64,000 nt of DNA from an uncultured Desulfobacteraceae bacterium (GTDB lineage Bacteria > Desulfobacterota > Desulfobacteria > Desulfobacterales > Desulfatirhabdiaceae), in NCBI GenBank assembly GCA_903953895.1, contig CAJBLH010000279.1, forward strand, positions 1 to 64,000, read 5' to 3'. Shown piece by piece: positions 47,505 through 57,064 of this stretch. The translations under genes were made by a program, and so were the position numbers. The stretch's first letter is position 1. Each line of letters opens with the position of its first letter. The notes beneath the pieces are model-generated. The model ran no database searches. It saw only the letters and a program-made list of their open reading frames with translations, and was not told where the DNA came from.

Positions 47505-47521
47505 CTCCCCCGTGGGGGGAG
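47505..47521. terminator. GC-rich hairpin between the small ORF and dnaA
   Basis: CTCCCCC (47505-47511) pairs with GGGGGAG (47515-47521) in the gap between convergent genes. No T-tract follows, so termination is only possible; the palindrome belongs with the similar ones at 13583 and 19332. Confidence 0.35.
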
Positions 47522-47543
47522 TGACCTAAAAGTACATTCGGTA

Positions 47544-48887
47544 TCAGCAGACCCCTTCTTCAAGTTTGGCGCAAAGGAATTCGATCTGTTTTTGAAGAGA
47601 ATGATTTTCGCGGATTCCCTTTTCAACAGCGCTGATGGAATGCAGTGCTGTTGCATGGTAACGATTGAAACACTTGCCGATGGCCTGAAGCGGTGAGTCA
47701 GTGTAGCGCCGGGATAAATACATCGCAATCTGTCTGGCTCTTACCAGCGTCTGTTTGCGGGACGGAGAGACTATATCCTGACTGGAAATGTTGTATTCCC
47801 GGCAAATCAGTTTTTTGATTCCGTCGATGGTGATGAGTTTACGCTGCCGAACAATGTTCTTGATAACGCTTTCTGCAAGCGACATGTCAATCGGGGCGCC
47901 CAGAAGAGAGGATTTGGCAGTAATACCGATCAAACCGCTTTCGAGTTGACGCACATCTTCAGTCAATTCTCCTGCTAGATACTGCGTAATATCTTCAGGT
48001 ATATGAATACCGCTGGCCGTTGCTTTTTTTTGAAGAATTCGAACCCGTGTTCTGAAATTCGGCGGATCGATGGCGGATATCAAACCACTGGACAGCCGAG
48101 AACGCAGTTTGTCGTTCAGCTTGGGAATGTCTCCGGGAAGATAGGAGCTGGAAAAAATGATTTTTTTACCTGAGTCGTAAAGGGTATCCAGTGTCATGGC
48201 CAACTCGATTTGCGTGCGTTCCTTGCCACTGAGATAATGCACATCATCCAGCAGCAGAACATTGCAGCCGGTTCGATATTTTTTCTTGAATTGGTCGATG
48301 GAATCATGTTGATAGGCGGAAACCATTTCATTGGAGAAATCTTCCGCTGTGATATAATATACCTTTTCCGCAGGATTTTCCGTCAAGATATGATTGCCGA
48401 CGGCTTGGGTCAGATGGGTTTTCCCCATACCGGTTTTTGACAGTAAAAACAGGGAATGCTGCTGTGTTTTCTTTCGGGATGCCAAAGCCAGGGATGCTGA
48501 ATAGGCAAAATCATTGTTGCCGCCGACAACAAACTGATCGAAAGTATAATCTCTTCTTAAATATCTGCCGCTTGCAGGCTGGGCATCGGCCTGGGGAAAA
48601 AGGGGTTTTTGATGGCAGATGTCCGGTGGGCGGTGACTGGTGGAATGCTTTGCAGATACTTCCATGGCAATCTGAACGGATTTGCCGGAAATCATCCGGA
48701 TTTCAGATAAAATCATATCGCTGTAATGTTCGAGAACCCGTTTTTTTGAAAAAGAATTCGGGCAGGAAAGCACCACGACGCCATCGTTGTCGGATATGAA
48801 TTCAACCGGTTCAATCCACATTCGATAACTGTGACCGGGTATGCGGGTCTTGATGATGTCTTTGGTTTTGTTCCAGATAGATTCCAT
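47544..48887 (-). CDS. dnaA: Chromosomal replication initiator DnaA, divergent
   Basis: 447 residues with the full DnaA layout: domain I (about 1-80, WNKTKDIIKTRIPGHSYRMW), short linker, AAA+ (about 105-330, YTFDQFVVGGNNDFAYSASL) and domain IV (about 350-440). Two motifs differ from canonical DnaA: the P-loop reads SKTGMGKTHL, with Ser for the first Gly, and the DNA-binding signature reads NRYHATALHS in place of GRDHTTVLHA. Walker B VLLLDDVHYL and KLRSRLSSGLI are normal. It should bind ATP and DnaA boxes, but it may be a second, specialised DnaA. No dnaN follows; the upstream gap is a possible origin. Confidence 0.87.
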   Translation of the reverse strand: MESIWNKTKDIIKTRIPGHSYRMWIEPVEFISDNDGVVVLSCPNSFSKKRVLEHYSDMILSEIRMISGKSVQIAMEVSAKHSTSHRPPDICHQKPLFPQADAQPASGRYLRRDYTFDQFVVGGNNDFAYSASLALASRKKTQQHSLFLLSKTGMGKTHLTQAVGNHILTENPAEKVYYITAEDFSNEMVSAYQHDSIDQFKKKYRTGCNVLLLDDVHYLSGKERTQIELAMTLDTLYDSGKKIIFSSSYLPGDIPKLNDKLRSRLSSGLISAIDPPNFRTRVRILQKKATASGIHIPEDITQYLAGELTEDVRQLESGLIGITAKSSLLGAPIDMSLAESVIKNIVRQRKLITIDGIKKLICREYNISSQDIVSPSRKQTLVRARQIAMYLSRRYTDSPLQAIGKCFNRYHATALHSISAVEKGIRENHSLQKQIEFLCAKLEEGVC

Positions 48888-49139
48888 AATGGTATCGCCA
48901 GTTCAGAGAAATTTGAACGCCTGAGTGAAATGAAAATCGATGAAAGAATTATTGTGATCACAGCCGGGCTACCCAAAAGAACAGCATGTGGCCACCCGGA
49001 GATGTATGTGAAATGGTGCAGTTTCCGTTTAAAGAGACTGCCGTCCGGTGTTCATCGGATTGACTCGATGATTTGTTTCGTGTGTTCGGTTTTACAGAAG
49101 CACCCGGATAGAGTCAAACGGGATAATTCCGAATTCGGA

Positions 49140-49420
49140 AGGAGCAGAGACAAAATTATGAACAGATTTTAACTAACTGATATTATAAATTAAATATAAT
49201 TGGTGGTGATCAACTATCTCAAAATACAGCTTATTGAAAACCGAATTTTTTATCAAAGATTTTAAGATGATCTCCGGTTATGAACAAGTTGTGAACAATG
49301 CAGTCGGATTCATCAAACGCCGAATAGCTTCAAAATCCATTGAATTGCTGCGAAATTCAATAAAATGGTTGAATAAGTTACGCCGGTATTCACTATCTTG
49401 TGGATATGAAAGATAAATAG
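49140..49420. other. Candidate replication origin region upstream of dnaA
   Basis: In the 794-nt gap 48888-49681, which has no gene, TTATGAACA occurs at 49156-49164 and 49278-49286, TTGTGAACA at 49289-49297 (11 nt from its neighbour, one helical turn), and ATATCCACA (8 of 9 to the DnaA box) on the minus strand at 49399-49407. An AT-rich run lies at 49164-49200. The TTATGAACA sites differ at two positions from the standard box. The evidence is suggestive only. Confidence 0.35.
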
Positions 49421-49681
49421 GTTGGTGCACATTTATCAGGCTGTCGCTGTCGGCGTTATTACACTTTCCAAATCATAATTTCCTTGACACATATTGGATT
49501 ATTTGGCAGAAGTTAAAATTCAAACAAAAATGTTGCTTTAAAAAGGCTTTACATCAAGCAGCATCACGACGTTGTCGGTGGGTGGTTTTTATGTAATCAA
49601 CCATCAGAATATATTGCATTTTCTGACTTTTTTTGCGTTAGTGGGCACCTTATAATTACCGAGAAAAACAGGAAGACAAAT

Positions 49682-52600
49682 ATGAGCAACAAGACTCCGG
49701 TAGGATCTGTTTTGGTTGTAGGCGGCGGTATCACTGGCATGCAGTCGGCTTTGGATCTGGCTGATGCAGGATACTACGTTTACCTGGTTGAAGAAAGCCC
49801 GGCCATTGGCGGCGCCATGGCCCAGTTGGATAAGACGTTTCCCACCAACGACTGTTCCATGTGAATTATCTCCCCAAAACTGGTCGAGGTCGGCCGGCAC
49901 ATGAACATCGAACTTCTCACCCTCTCCAAAGTTACTTCCATTTCCGGCGATTCCGGCGATTTTACCGTGATCATCAAGCAATCCCCCCGTTTTGTGGATA
50001 TGGAAAAATGTATCGCCTGCGGTACCTGCGCGGAGAAATGTCCTGCAAAAACATCAGACCCTTTCAATGAAGGGCTGGCCAAACGAAAAGCCATTTACGT
50101 ACCGTATGCTCAGGCGGTTCCACTGAAGTACGCCATCGATAAAAATCGGTGTATTTATTTCCAGAAAGGCAAATGCCGGGCCTGTGAAAAATTCTGTCCG
50201 ACAAACGCCATCAAGTTTGATGAAACCGAAAAGGACATTACCCTCAATGTGGGCTCGGTCATTCTGACCGCAGGTTTTACTCCCTTCAATCCGGACAGAT
50301 TCGATAATTACCAGCATGCTAAATTCCCCAATGTGATAACCAGCATGGAATTCGAGCGAATCCTGTCTGCCGGCGGGCCGTTTGCGGGTCATGTTCACCG
50401 CCTCTCCGATGGAAAAGAACCCAAAAAAATCGCTTGGCTCCAGTGCGTGGGATCACGCGACCTGAATCGCTGCGATAATGAATACTGCTCGTCGGTCTGC
50501 TGCATGTATGCCATCAAGGAATCGGTGATTGCCAAAGAACATCTTGGGCCGGACTTTGCGCCTGCCATCTTTTTCATGGACATGCGAACCCATGGCAAAG
50601 ACTTTGAAAAGTATTATGAACGCGCCAAGGCGCAGGGAGTTCGTTTTGTCCGATCCAGGGTTCATACCATTACGGAGATCGATGAAACCGGAACGTTAAA
50701 TCTGGTGTATGCAACCGATACGGGAGAGCGCGTGTCCGAAGATTTCGACATGGTGGTTCTGTCTGTCGGCATGGAACCGGCGGCATCCGCCATCGAGGCT
50801 GCCAAAACCCTGGGCGTGGAGCTGAATTCCTACCAATTCGTCAAAACATCCAATATTTCCCCCGTCGCCACATCACGAAAAGGCATTTATGTGGCTGGCG
50901 CCCTTCAGGGCCCCAAGGATATCCCGCAGTCGGTTGTCGAGGCCAGTGCTGCAGCCTGTTCGGCAGGGATCAGCCTGTCAGCCTCCAGAGGAACGCTGGT
51001 CAAAGACAAACAATTTCCTGCTGAACGGTCTGTCCAGGACGAAAAACCGCGGATCGGCGTATTTGTTTGCAACTGCGGAATCAATATTGGCGGTATTGCC
51101 GATGTGCCGGCTGTTGCCGCCTATGCCCGGGGGCTGGGGGATGTGGTCTATACGGAAGAGCCTTTGTTTGCCTGTAGCCAGGATGCACAAGACAAAATGG
51201 TCGAGGTCATTCGAGAACATCGCCTGAATCGCATCGTGGTTGCCGCTTGTACTCCAAGAACACACGAACCGCTGTTTCAGGAAACCATTCGGAATGCTGG
51301 ACTGAACGCCTATCTGTTTGAAATGGCCAACATCCGCAATCAATGTACCTGGGTGCATTCGGGGGATAAGGAAAAGGCAACGGAAAAGGCCAAAGATCTG
51401 GTGCGCATGGCGATCCGTCGGGCGATGCTCCTCGAGCCGATTCCCTCTCTGTCTGTTAACGTCAACAAGTCAGCACTCGTTATCGGTGGAGGCGTTGCCG
51501 GCATGACCGCAGCACTCAGCCTGGCCGACCAGGGTTTCAGTGCTACCATTGTCGAGCGATCCGGAAATCTCGGCGGTTCTGCCCGGGATGTACACGCCAC
51601 GTGGTCCGGTGAAGATGTACAGCAGTTTCTCAAAGATCTGATCGACCGGATCAATCAGCATCCGCTGATTACAGTCCTCACATGGGCGCAAGTTGTCGAT
51701 GCATCCGGGTTTGTTGGAAATTTTGAAACACGGGTCCAGGCCGGAGAAAAAACACATATCCTTCAACATGGTATCGCCATCATGGCAACCGGTGGTCAGG
51801 CAGCGGTAACTGATGAATATCTATTCGGTAAACACCCTGCCGTCACCCGCTGGCATGATTTGGAGAACAATCCGGAAAAACTCACTGATGCCGGGAGCGT
51901 TGTCTTCATTCAGTGCGTAGGTTCCCGGGATGACAAGAGACCTTATTGTTCACGGGTCTGCTGTACGACATCCGTATCCCAGGCCATTGCCATCAAGGAA
52001 AAACAACCGGATACCGATGTGTTCATCCTCTATCGTGATATCCGCACCTTTGGAGAGAGGGAGGTTCTTTACAAAAAGGCGAGGGAAAAAGGGGTTATTT
52101 TCATCCGCTACAGCCTGGAGAGTAAACCCGTTGTAACAGAAACTCCTGATGGACTTCATGTTCGGGTTTTCGATCCAATTCTCCAGAAAGAGCTGTTGAT
52201 CCACGCGGATCTGGTAAATCTGGCGACTGCTATCGAACCTTCTCCCAATGCGGATATCGCCGCTTTTTACAAGGTTCCTGTCAACGCGGAAAACTTTTTT
52301 ATGGAAGCCCATGCCAAGCTGCGTCCGGTGGATTTTGCATCAGACGGTCTATTTGTGTGTGGTCTGGCCCATTATCCCAAATCACTGGACGAAAGCATTG
52401 CTCAGGCCATGGCGGCTGCAGGGCGGGCCGCAACGGTTCTGGCCAGAGAAACCATCCAGATATCCCCGCTGGTCTCCCAAGTCAACCGGGATATGTGTAT
52501 CGGCTGCGGCCTGTGTACCGAAGTCTGTCCCTTCGGCGCCATCATTCAGGAAGACGTTGATGGCAAGGGATTCAAAGCCAAGAACATTTCTGCATCCTGC

Positions 52601-52702
52601 AAAGGCTGTGGGCTCTGTGCATCATCATGTCCCAAGAAGGCCATCGACATGCTGCATTTCCGGGATGACCAGATCGTCGCTGCGGTCTGTGCGGCAGTCT
52701 GA
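49682..52702 (+). CDS. hdrA: HdrA-like FAD/iron-sulfur protein with selenocysteine (copy 1)
   Basis: 1006 residues when the in-frame UGA at 49862-49864 is read as selenocysteine (Sec61), in [21 protein letters not shown], where HdrA has a conserved Cys. Order: FAD motif [14 protein letters not shown] (about 9-22), Sec61, two ferredoxin-type clusters ([12 protein letters not shown] from Cys110, then [12 protein letters not shown]), FAD/NAD domain with LQCVGSRD, then a second HdrA-like half with CNCGINIGG and [12 protein letters not shown], and two C-terminal 4Fe-4S motifs ([24 protein letters not shown]). HdrA carries the bifurcating flavin. A hairpin at 49880-49897 follows the UGA. Start chosen by CAGGAAG upstream. 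First gene of the hdr-metVF cluster. Confidence 0.92.
49880..49897 (+). promoter_or_regulatory. Putative SECIS hairpin, hdrA copy 1
   Basis: CTGGTC and GGCCGG (6 bp including two G-U pairs) close a GAGGTC loop, starting 15 nt after the UGA at 49862. The loop has a G in its first position, as required in bacterial SECIS elements. It is identical in hdrA copy 2. Confidence 0.65.
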
Positions 52703-52707
52703 TAATC

Positions 52708-52778
52708 AATTACGAATTACGCATTAGGAATTAAAAAATAATCCACAACTCGTAATCCGTAATTTATAATTCGTAATT
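52708..52778. repeat. AT-rich inverted repeat between hdrA copy 1 and mvhD copy 1
   Basis: AATTACGAATTA at 52708-52719 is matched by TAATTCGTAATT at 52767-52778 in the 93-nt gap. It could form a weak mRNA hairpin or be a short dispersed repeat; no U-tract is present, so it is not called a terminator. Confidence 0.45.
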
Positions 52779-52795
52779 CATAAAAAGGTGTGAAT

Positions 52796-53545
52796 ATGGA
52801 ACAAGTCGAACCTAAAATCGTTGCATTTCTCTGTAACTGGTGCGCTTATGCCGGAGCTGATCTGGCAGGGGTGTCGCGGATTCAGCACCCATCGAACATG
52901 AGAACCGTCCGGGTCATGTGCTCGGGCCGCGTAGACCCGATTTTTATCGTTCAAGCCCTCAAAAGCGGGTGTGATGGGGTGCTGGTGGCTGGCTGACATT
53001 TCGGCGACTGTCATTACCTGGAAGGTAATATTCAAGCTGAAAAAAAGATTCTCATGACACAAAAACTGCTGAAACTCTCCGGCATCGGTGAGAATCGCCT
53101 CCATCTGGCGTGGCTATCTTCCGCCGAAGCCCAGCGGTTTGTCGATATAACCACGGGAGTTATCGATCAGGTCAAAGCCCAAGGACAATTCGATGCCGAG
53201 CAGTTCTCTCTGGAGTTGGCGGCTGCGGAAGAAACATTGAAGGCTGAAGCCCTGCGCTGGATGGTCGGAAAAGAAGTGAAGCTTCTGGCCAGAGGTGATG
53301 TGTACGGCCGTAAATGGGAAAAGGAAAATTTCGAAAAAATTCTTGATGATGTTCTGGAAAGAGAATATCACAAGCAGTTGATCCGCCAAGCCATCATCGC
53401 TGATTTTACATCTGTCAGGGCCATCAGCCGGCGAATCGGACTTGGATTGAAACGGATTTCCTATCTTCTGGCGGATATGGAAAAAACGAATATGGTCGAA
53501 TTCAAGGGCCACACGGAGTGTGTACCGGTTTTCGGCGCATTATAA
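52796..53545 (+). CDS. mvhD: MvhD/FlpD-like electron-transfer subunit with selenocysteine and a C-terminal extension (copy 1)
   Basis: 249 residues when the UGA at 52994-52996 is read as Sec67. The ATG at 52796 has AAGGTG 5 nt upstream. Residues 1-150 are an MvhD (FlpD) domain binding a 2Fe-2S cluster: FLCNWCAYAGADLAG, VMCSGRVDP and GVLVAG-U-HFGDCHYLEGN, where other members have Cys. The remaining 100 residues add a helical, helix-turn-helix-like segment (about 190-235, SVRAISRRIGLGLKRISYLL). MvhD passes electrons to HdrA. A hairpin at 53013-53029 follows the UGA. Its Cys/Sec arrangement is the reverse of copy 2. Confidence 0.9.
53013..53029 (+). promoter_or_regulatory. Putative SECIS hairpin, mvhD copy 1
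   Basis: ATTACC and GGTAAT form a perfect 6-bp stem with loop TGGAA, starting 16 nt after the UGA at 52994. A G occupies the second loop position. Confidence 0.65.
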
Positions 53546-53596
53546 AACTATCATTACGTATAACATAGTGTAGAGACTTACGCTAGAGGAGTTATC

Positions 53597-56500
53597 ATGG
53601 GATCGGTTCATGGCAAGACAAGTGGTTCAGTGATGGTTGTGGGTGCTGGAATTGCCGGCATGCAGGCTTCACTGGATCTGGCCAATTCAGATTATTATGT
53701 GCATCTCGTCGATAAGCTGCCGACGGTCGGGGGCATGATGGCCCGGCTGGACAAGACGTTTCCAACCAATGACTGCGCCATGTGAGTGATCTCACCCAAA
53801 CTGGTCGAGGTCGGCCGGCATCTGAACGTCAATATCATCACCAACAGCGAAATTAAAACCGTTGATGGGGAACCCGGAAATTTTACTGTCACCCTGGTCA
53901 ATCATCCGCGTTACATCGACCCGGTCAAGTGTACGGGCTGCGGGGAATGCGCCCGGCATTGCCCTGTAACCGCCGTCAACCGCTACAACAAGGGCTTGGA
54001 TGACCGCAGGGCTGCCTTTATCGAATATCCCCAGGCCGTTCCACTGGCCTTCGGGATCGATACCGATACCTGCATCGGCTGCGGCCTCTGCGAAAACATG
54101 TGTGTGGCCAAGGCCATTCAGTATGACGACACCGAGCGCGAATCTACGATTACCGTCGGTTCGATCATTCTGGCCTCCGGCAGCCAGGGATATGATCCAT
54201 CCAAGCTCGATTTTCTGGGCTACGGGAAGTCCCCCAATGTGGTTACCAGCGAGGAATTTGAGCGAATTCTGAGCGCATCCGGTCCGTATCGTGGGCACCT
54301 CTGCCGGCCTCTGGACCGGGAAGAACCCAAGAAAATCGCCTGGCTTCAGTGCGTCGGATCACGAGACACGAATAAATGCGGAAATGGATACTGTTCATCG
54401 GTCTGCTGCATGTACGCGGTCAAGGAAGCCATGATCGCCAAAGAACATGCCCACTGTGATCTGGATTGCGCCATTTTCAACATGGACATCCGCACGTTCG
54501 GCAAAGATTATGAAAAATATTATTTAAGAGCCAAAGACAAGGACGGTGTCCGTTTTATCAAATCGCGGGTGCATACGGTTACCGAAATTCCGGAAACCGG
54601 TGATTTAACCGTTCGATTCGTCAATGAAGCCGGTGAAATCCTGGAAGAGACTTTCAGCATGGTCGTGCTTTCCGTCGGCCTTCAGGTGCCGGAGACATCA
54701 AAACTCCTGGCTCAGCAACTCGGAATCGAACTCGATCAGTACAGTTTTGTGCAAACCAATCCGTTCACCCCGGTTTCAACCTCACGGGAAGGCGTTTATA
54801 CCTGCGGTGTGTTTCAAGGACCCAAAGACATTCCCGGATCCATCACCGAGGCAAGTGCGGCGGCATGTGCGGCAGGATCGGATCTCAGTGCGGCCCGCGG
54901 TACCGATACCAAGGTCATCGTAATGCCGGATCAACAGGATGTGGCGGCGGAAACACCCAGGATCGGGGTTTTTGTCTGCAATTGCGGCATCAATATCGGT
55001 GGTGTCGTGAATGTTCCGGAAGTTGCCGATTACGCGGCAACCCTGCCGTACGTTGCATATACAGATCAGAATCTTTTCACCTGCTCTCAGGACACCCAGG
55101 ACAAGATCAAGGAAAAGATCATCGAGCACAAATTGAACCGGGTGGTCGTAGCCTCCTGCAGTCCGAAGACCCACGAGCAGATGTTCATGGAAACCCTGGA
55201 AGCCTGCGGTCTGAACCGTTATCTCTTTGAAATGGCCAATATCCGCAATCAAAATTCCTGGATTCATTCCAAGACACCGGCTATTGCCACGCAGAAAGCC
55301 AAAGATCTGGTACGGATGGCCGTGGCCAGGTCCGCCACTCTGAAGCAGCTTAAGGAAAAAGTCATTTCCGTCAATAAACAGGCCCTTGTCATCGGTGGCG
55401 GAGTGGCCGGCATGAACGCGGCGCTGGGGCTGGGAAAACAGGGTTTTCATGTTGCGCTGATCGAAAAAAACAATACACTGGGCGGCTTTTCCCGTATGCT
55501 GCATCATACCATCGAGGGCGGGGATATTCAGGTATATCTGAACGATTTGATTCTTGAAGTTACCGGCCATGAAAACATCGAGGTGATTACCGCCGCCAAT
55601 GTGACAGACTTCAGTGGTTACAAGGGAAATTTCACGACGACGGTCGTATTCGGGCCGGAAAATGAAAAACGCACCATCAAGCACGGCATCATCATCGTCG
55701 CGACAGGCGCCAGGGAATATACGCCGACGGAATACTGCTTCAATCAAGATCCGCGGGTGATGACACAGGTTCAGTTAGGGGATGTACTGGAAGAAAAAGG
55801 CGCAGCAGAACTTGCATCGGTGGTCATGATCCAGTGCGTGGGCTCCAGAAATGCGGAAAATGTCAACTGCTCCCGGATTTGTTGCCAGAATGCGGTCAAA
55901 AATGCGCTGATCATCAAGAAGCAGAATCCGGAAACCAATGTTTACGTGTTGTACCGGGATATTCGAACTTACGGCTTGATGGAAGATTTTTACAAGGAAG
56001 CCAGAAACCTTGGGGTCATTTTTATTCGGTTCGATTCGGACAATCCGCCCCAGGTCGTTCCAGGCGCCGACGGTATGCAGGTTTTCGTAAAAGATCATAT
56101 TCTGCAGCGGAATCTGGAGATTGAGGCCGATCTGGTAGTTCTAAGTGCAGGCATGGTGGCCGAGGATACCACTGATTTATGCGGCATCATGAAGTTCAAC
56201 CGAAATCCTGAAGGCTATTTCATCGAAGCTCATGTCAAGCTGCGTCCGGTGGACATGCCCGGAGACGGCATTTTTCTCTGCGGAACGGCCCATGGTCCCA
56301 AACTGATTACGGAAACCATCTCACAGGCCCAGGCGGCAGCTTCCCGGGCTACGACATTTTTGTCCAAATCGGAGATCAAACTCTCGGCCATAACCGCCCA
56401 GGTGGACACGGAGCACTGCGTGAAATGTCTGACCTGCGTCAGGTCCTGTCCCTTCAGTGTGCCGGTCTTCAATACCGAAAAACAGGTCATTGAAATTGAT

Positions 56501-56626
56501 GAAGCCATCTGCCACGGTTGCGGCATCTGCGCCGGCGTTTGTCCAAGGGAGACCATTCAGCTCAATTATTACGAAAATGATCAAATACTGTGTAAAATAG
56601 AAGCCTTGTTGGCGGGGGGGATGTAA
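53597..56626 (+). CDS. hdrA: HdrA-like FAD/iron-sulfur protein with selenocysteine (copy 2)
   Basis: 1009 residues with the UGA at 53783-53785 read as Sec63 ([21 protein letters not shown]). Layout mirrors copy 1: FAD motif MVVGAGIAGMQASL (about 13-26), Sec63, clusters CTGCGECARHCP and [31 protein letters not shown], second HdrA-like half ([23 protein letters not shown]) and C-terminal CVKCLTCVRSCP and CHGCGICAGVCP. The second N-terminal cluster is a plain CxxCxxC, unlike the KGKCRAC form of copy 1, so the two are paralogues, not a recent copy. GAGGAG upstream of the ATG. It ends overlapping the next ATG by one base. Confidence 0.92.
53801..53818 (+). promoter_or_regulatory. Putative SECIS hairpin, hdrA copy 2
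   Basis: Same stem and loop (CTGGTC, GAGGTC, GGCCGG) as in copy 1, starting 15 nt after the UGA at 53783. Confidence 0.65.
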
Positions 56627-57048
56627 TGGCCGAATTTGAACCAACGATTATCACGTTTTGCTGCGATTACTGAGGGTATTCAGCCGCGGACCTGGCAGGT
56701 TCGATGCGACTCGATTATCCGGCAAACATAAAAATCATTCGGGTTCCCTGTACCGGAAAAGTCGATTTGATGTACCTTCTGGCTGCGATTCAGAAAGGAG
56801 CGGACGGCGTATATGTAGTGGGCTGTCTGGAAGGTTCCTGTCACTACAAACAGGGGAATTTCAAGGCCAGACAGCGGGTGGAACAGGCCCGCAAATTACT
56901 GGAGGAAGTCGGACTGGAAGGGGATCGGGTGCGCATGTATAATCTTTCCTCCGGTGAAGGACCGACGTTTGCGGCGTATGCAAAAGAGATGACGGAACAT
57001 ATCAAGGCACTTGGGCCCAATCCGTTAAAAAAATGGGCAAAAGTCTAA
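56626..57048 (+). CDS. mvhD: MvhD/FlpD-like electron-transfer subunit with selenocysteine (copy 2)
   Basis: 140 residues with the UGA at 56671-56673 read as Sec16 in ITFCCDY-U-GYSAADLAGS. Single MvhD domain of normal length: Sec16 replaces the first-loop Cys that copy 1 keeps (FLCNWCAYAGADLAG), while VVGCLEGSCHYKQGN keeps the Cys that copy 1 replaces. Start codon overlaps the hdrA stop (taATG), so translation is coupled. Electron-transfer subunit feeding HdrA. The hairpin at 56688-56702 supports recoding. Confidence 0.9.
56688..56702 (+). promoter_or_regulatory. Putative SECIS hairpin, mvhD copy 2
   Basis: GGACC and GGTTC form a 5-bp stem (one G-U) with loop TGGCA, starting 14 nt after the UGA at 56671; loop G in second position as in mvhD copy 1. 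Confidence 0.55.
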
Positions 57049-57064
57049 TCTAAGGGAGTGGAAA

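Noticed and set aside
49484-49520. Promoter for the hdr operon at the TTGACA at 49484
   Set aside because: No -10 hexamer lies at 16-18 nt, and the nearest TAAAAT is 24 nt away, so no promoter is called.
49865-50094. Reading the UGA-interrupted genes as pseudogenes with nonsense mutations
   Set aside because: Five independent UGA (never UAA or UAG) codons at conserved Cys positions, each followed by a hairpin and otherwise intact frames, fit recoding far better than decay.
54782-55747. 321-codon minus-strand open frame inside hdrA copy 2
   Set aside because: Antisense shadow with His/Arg-rich composition and no homology; the plus frame has the HdrA motifs.
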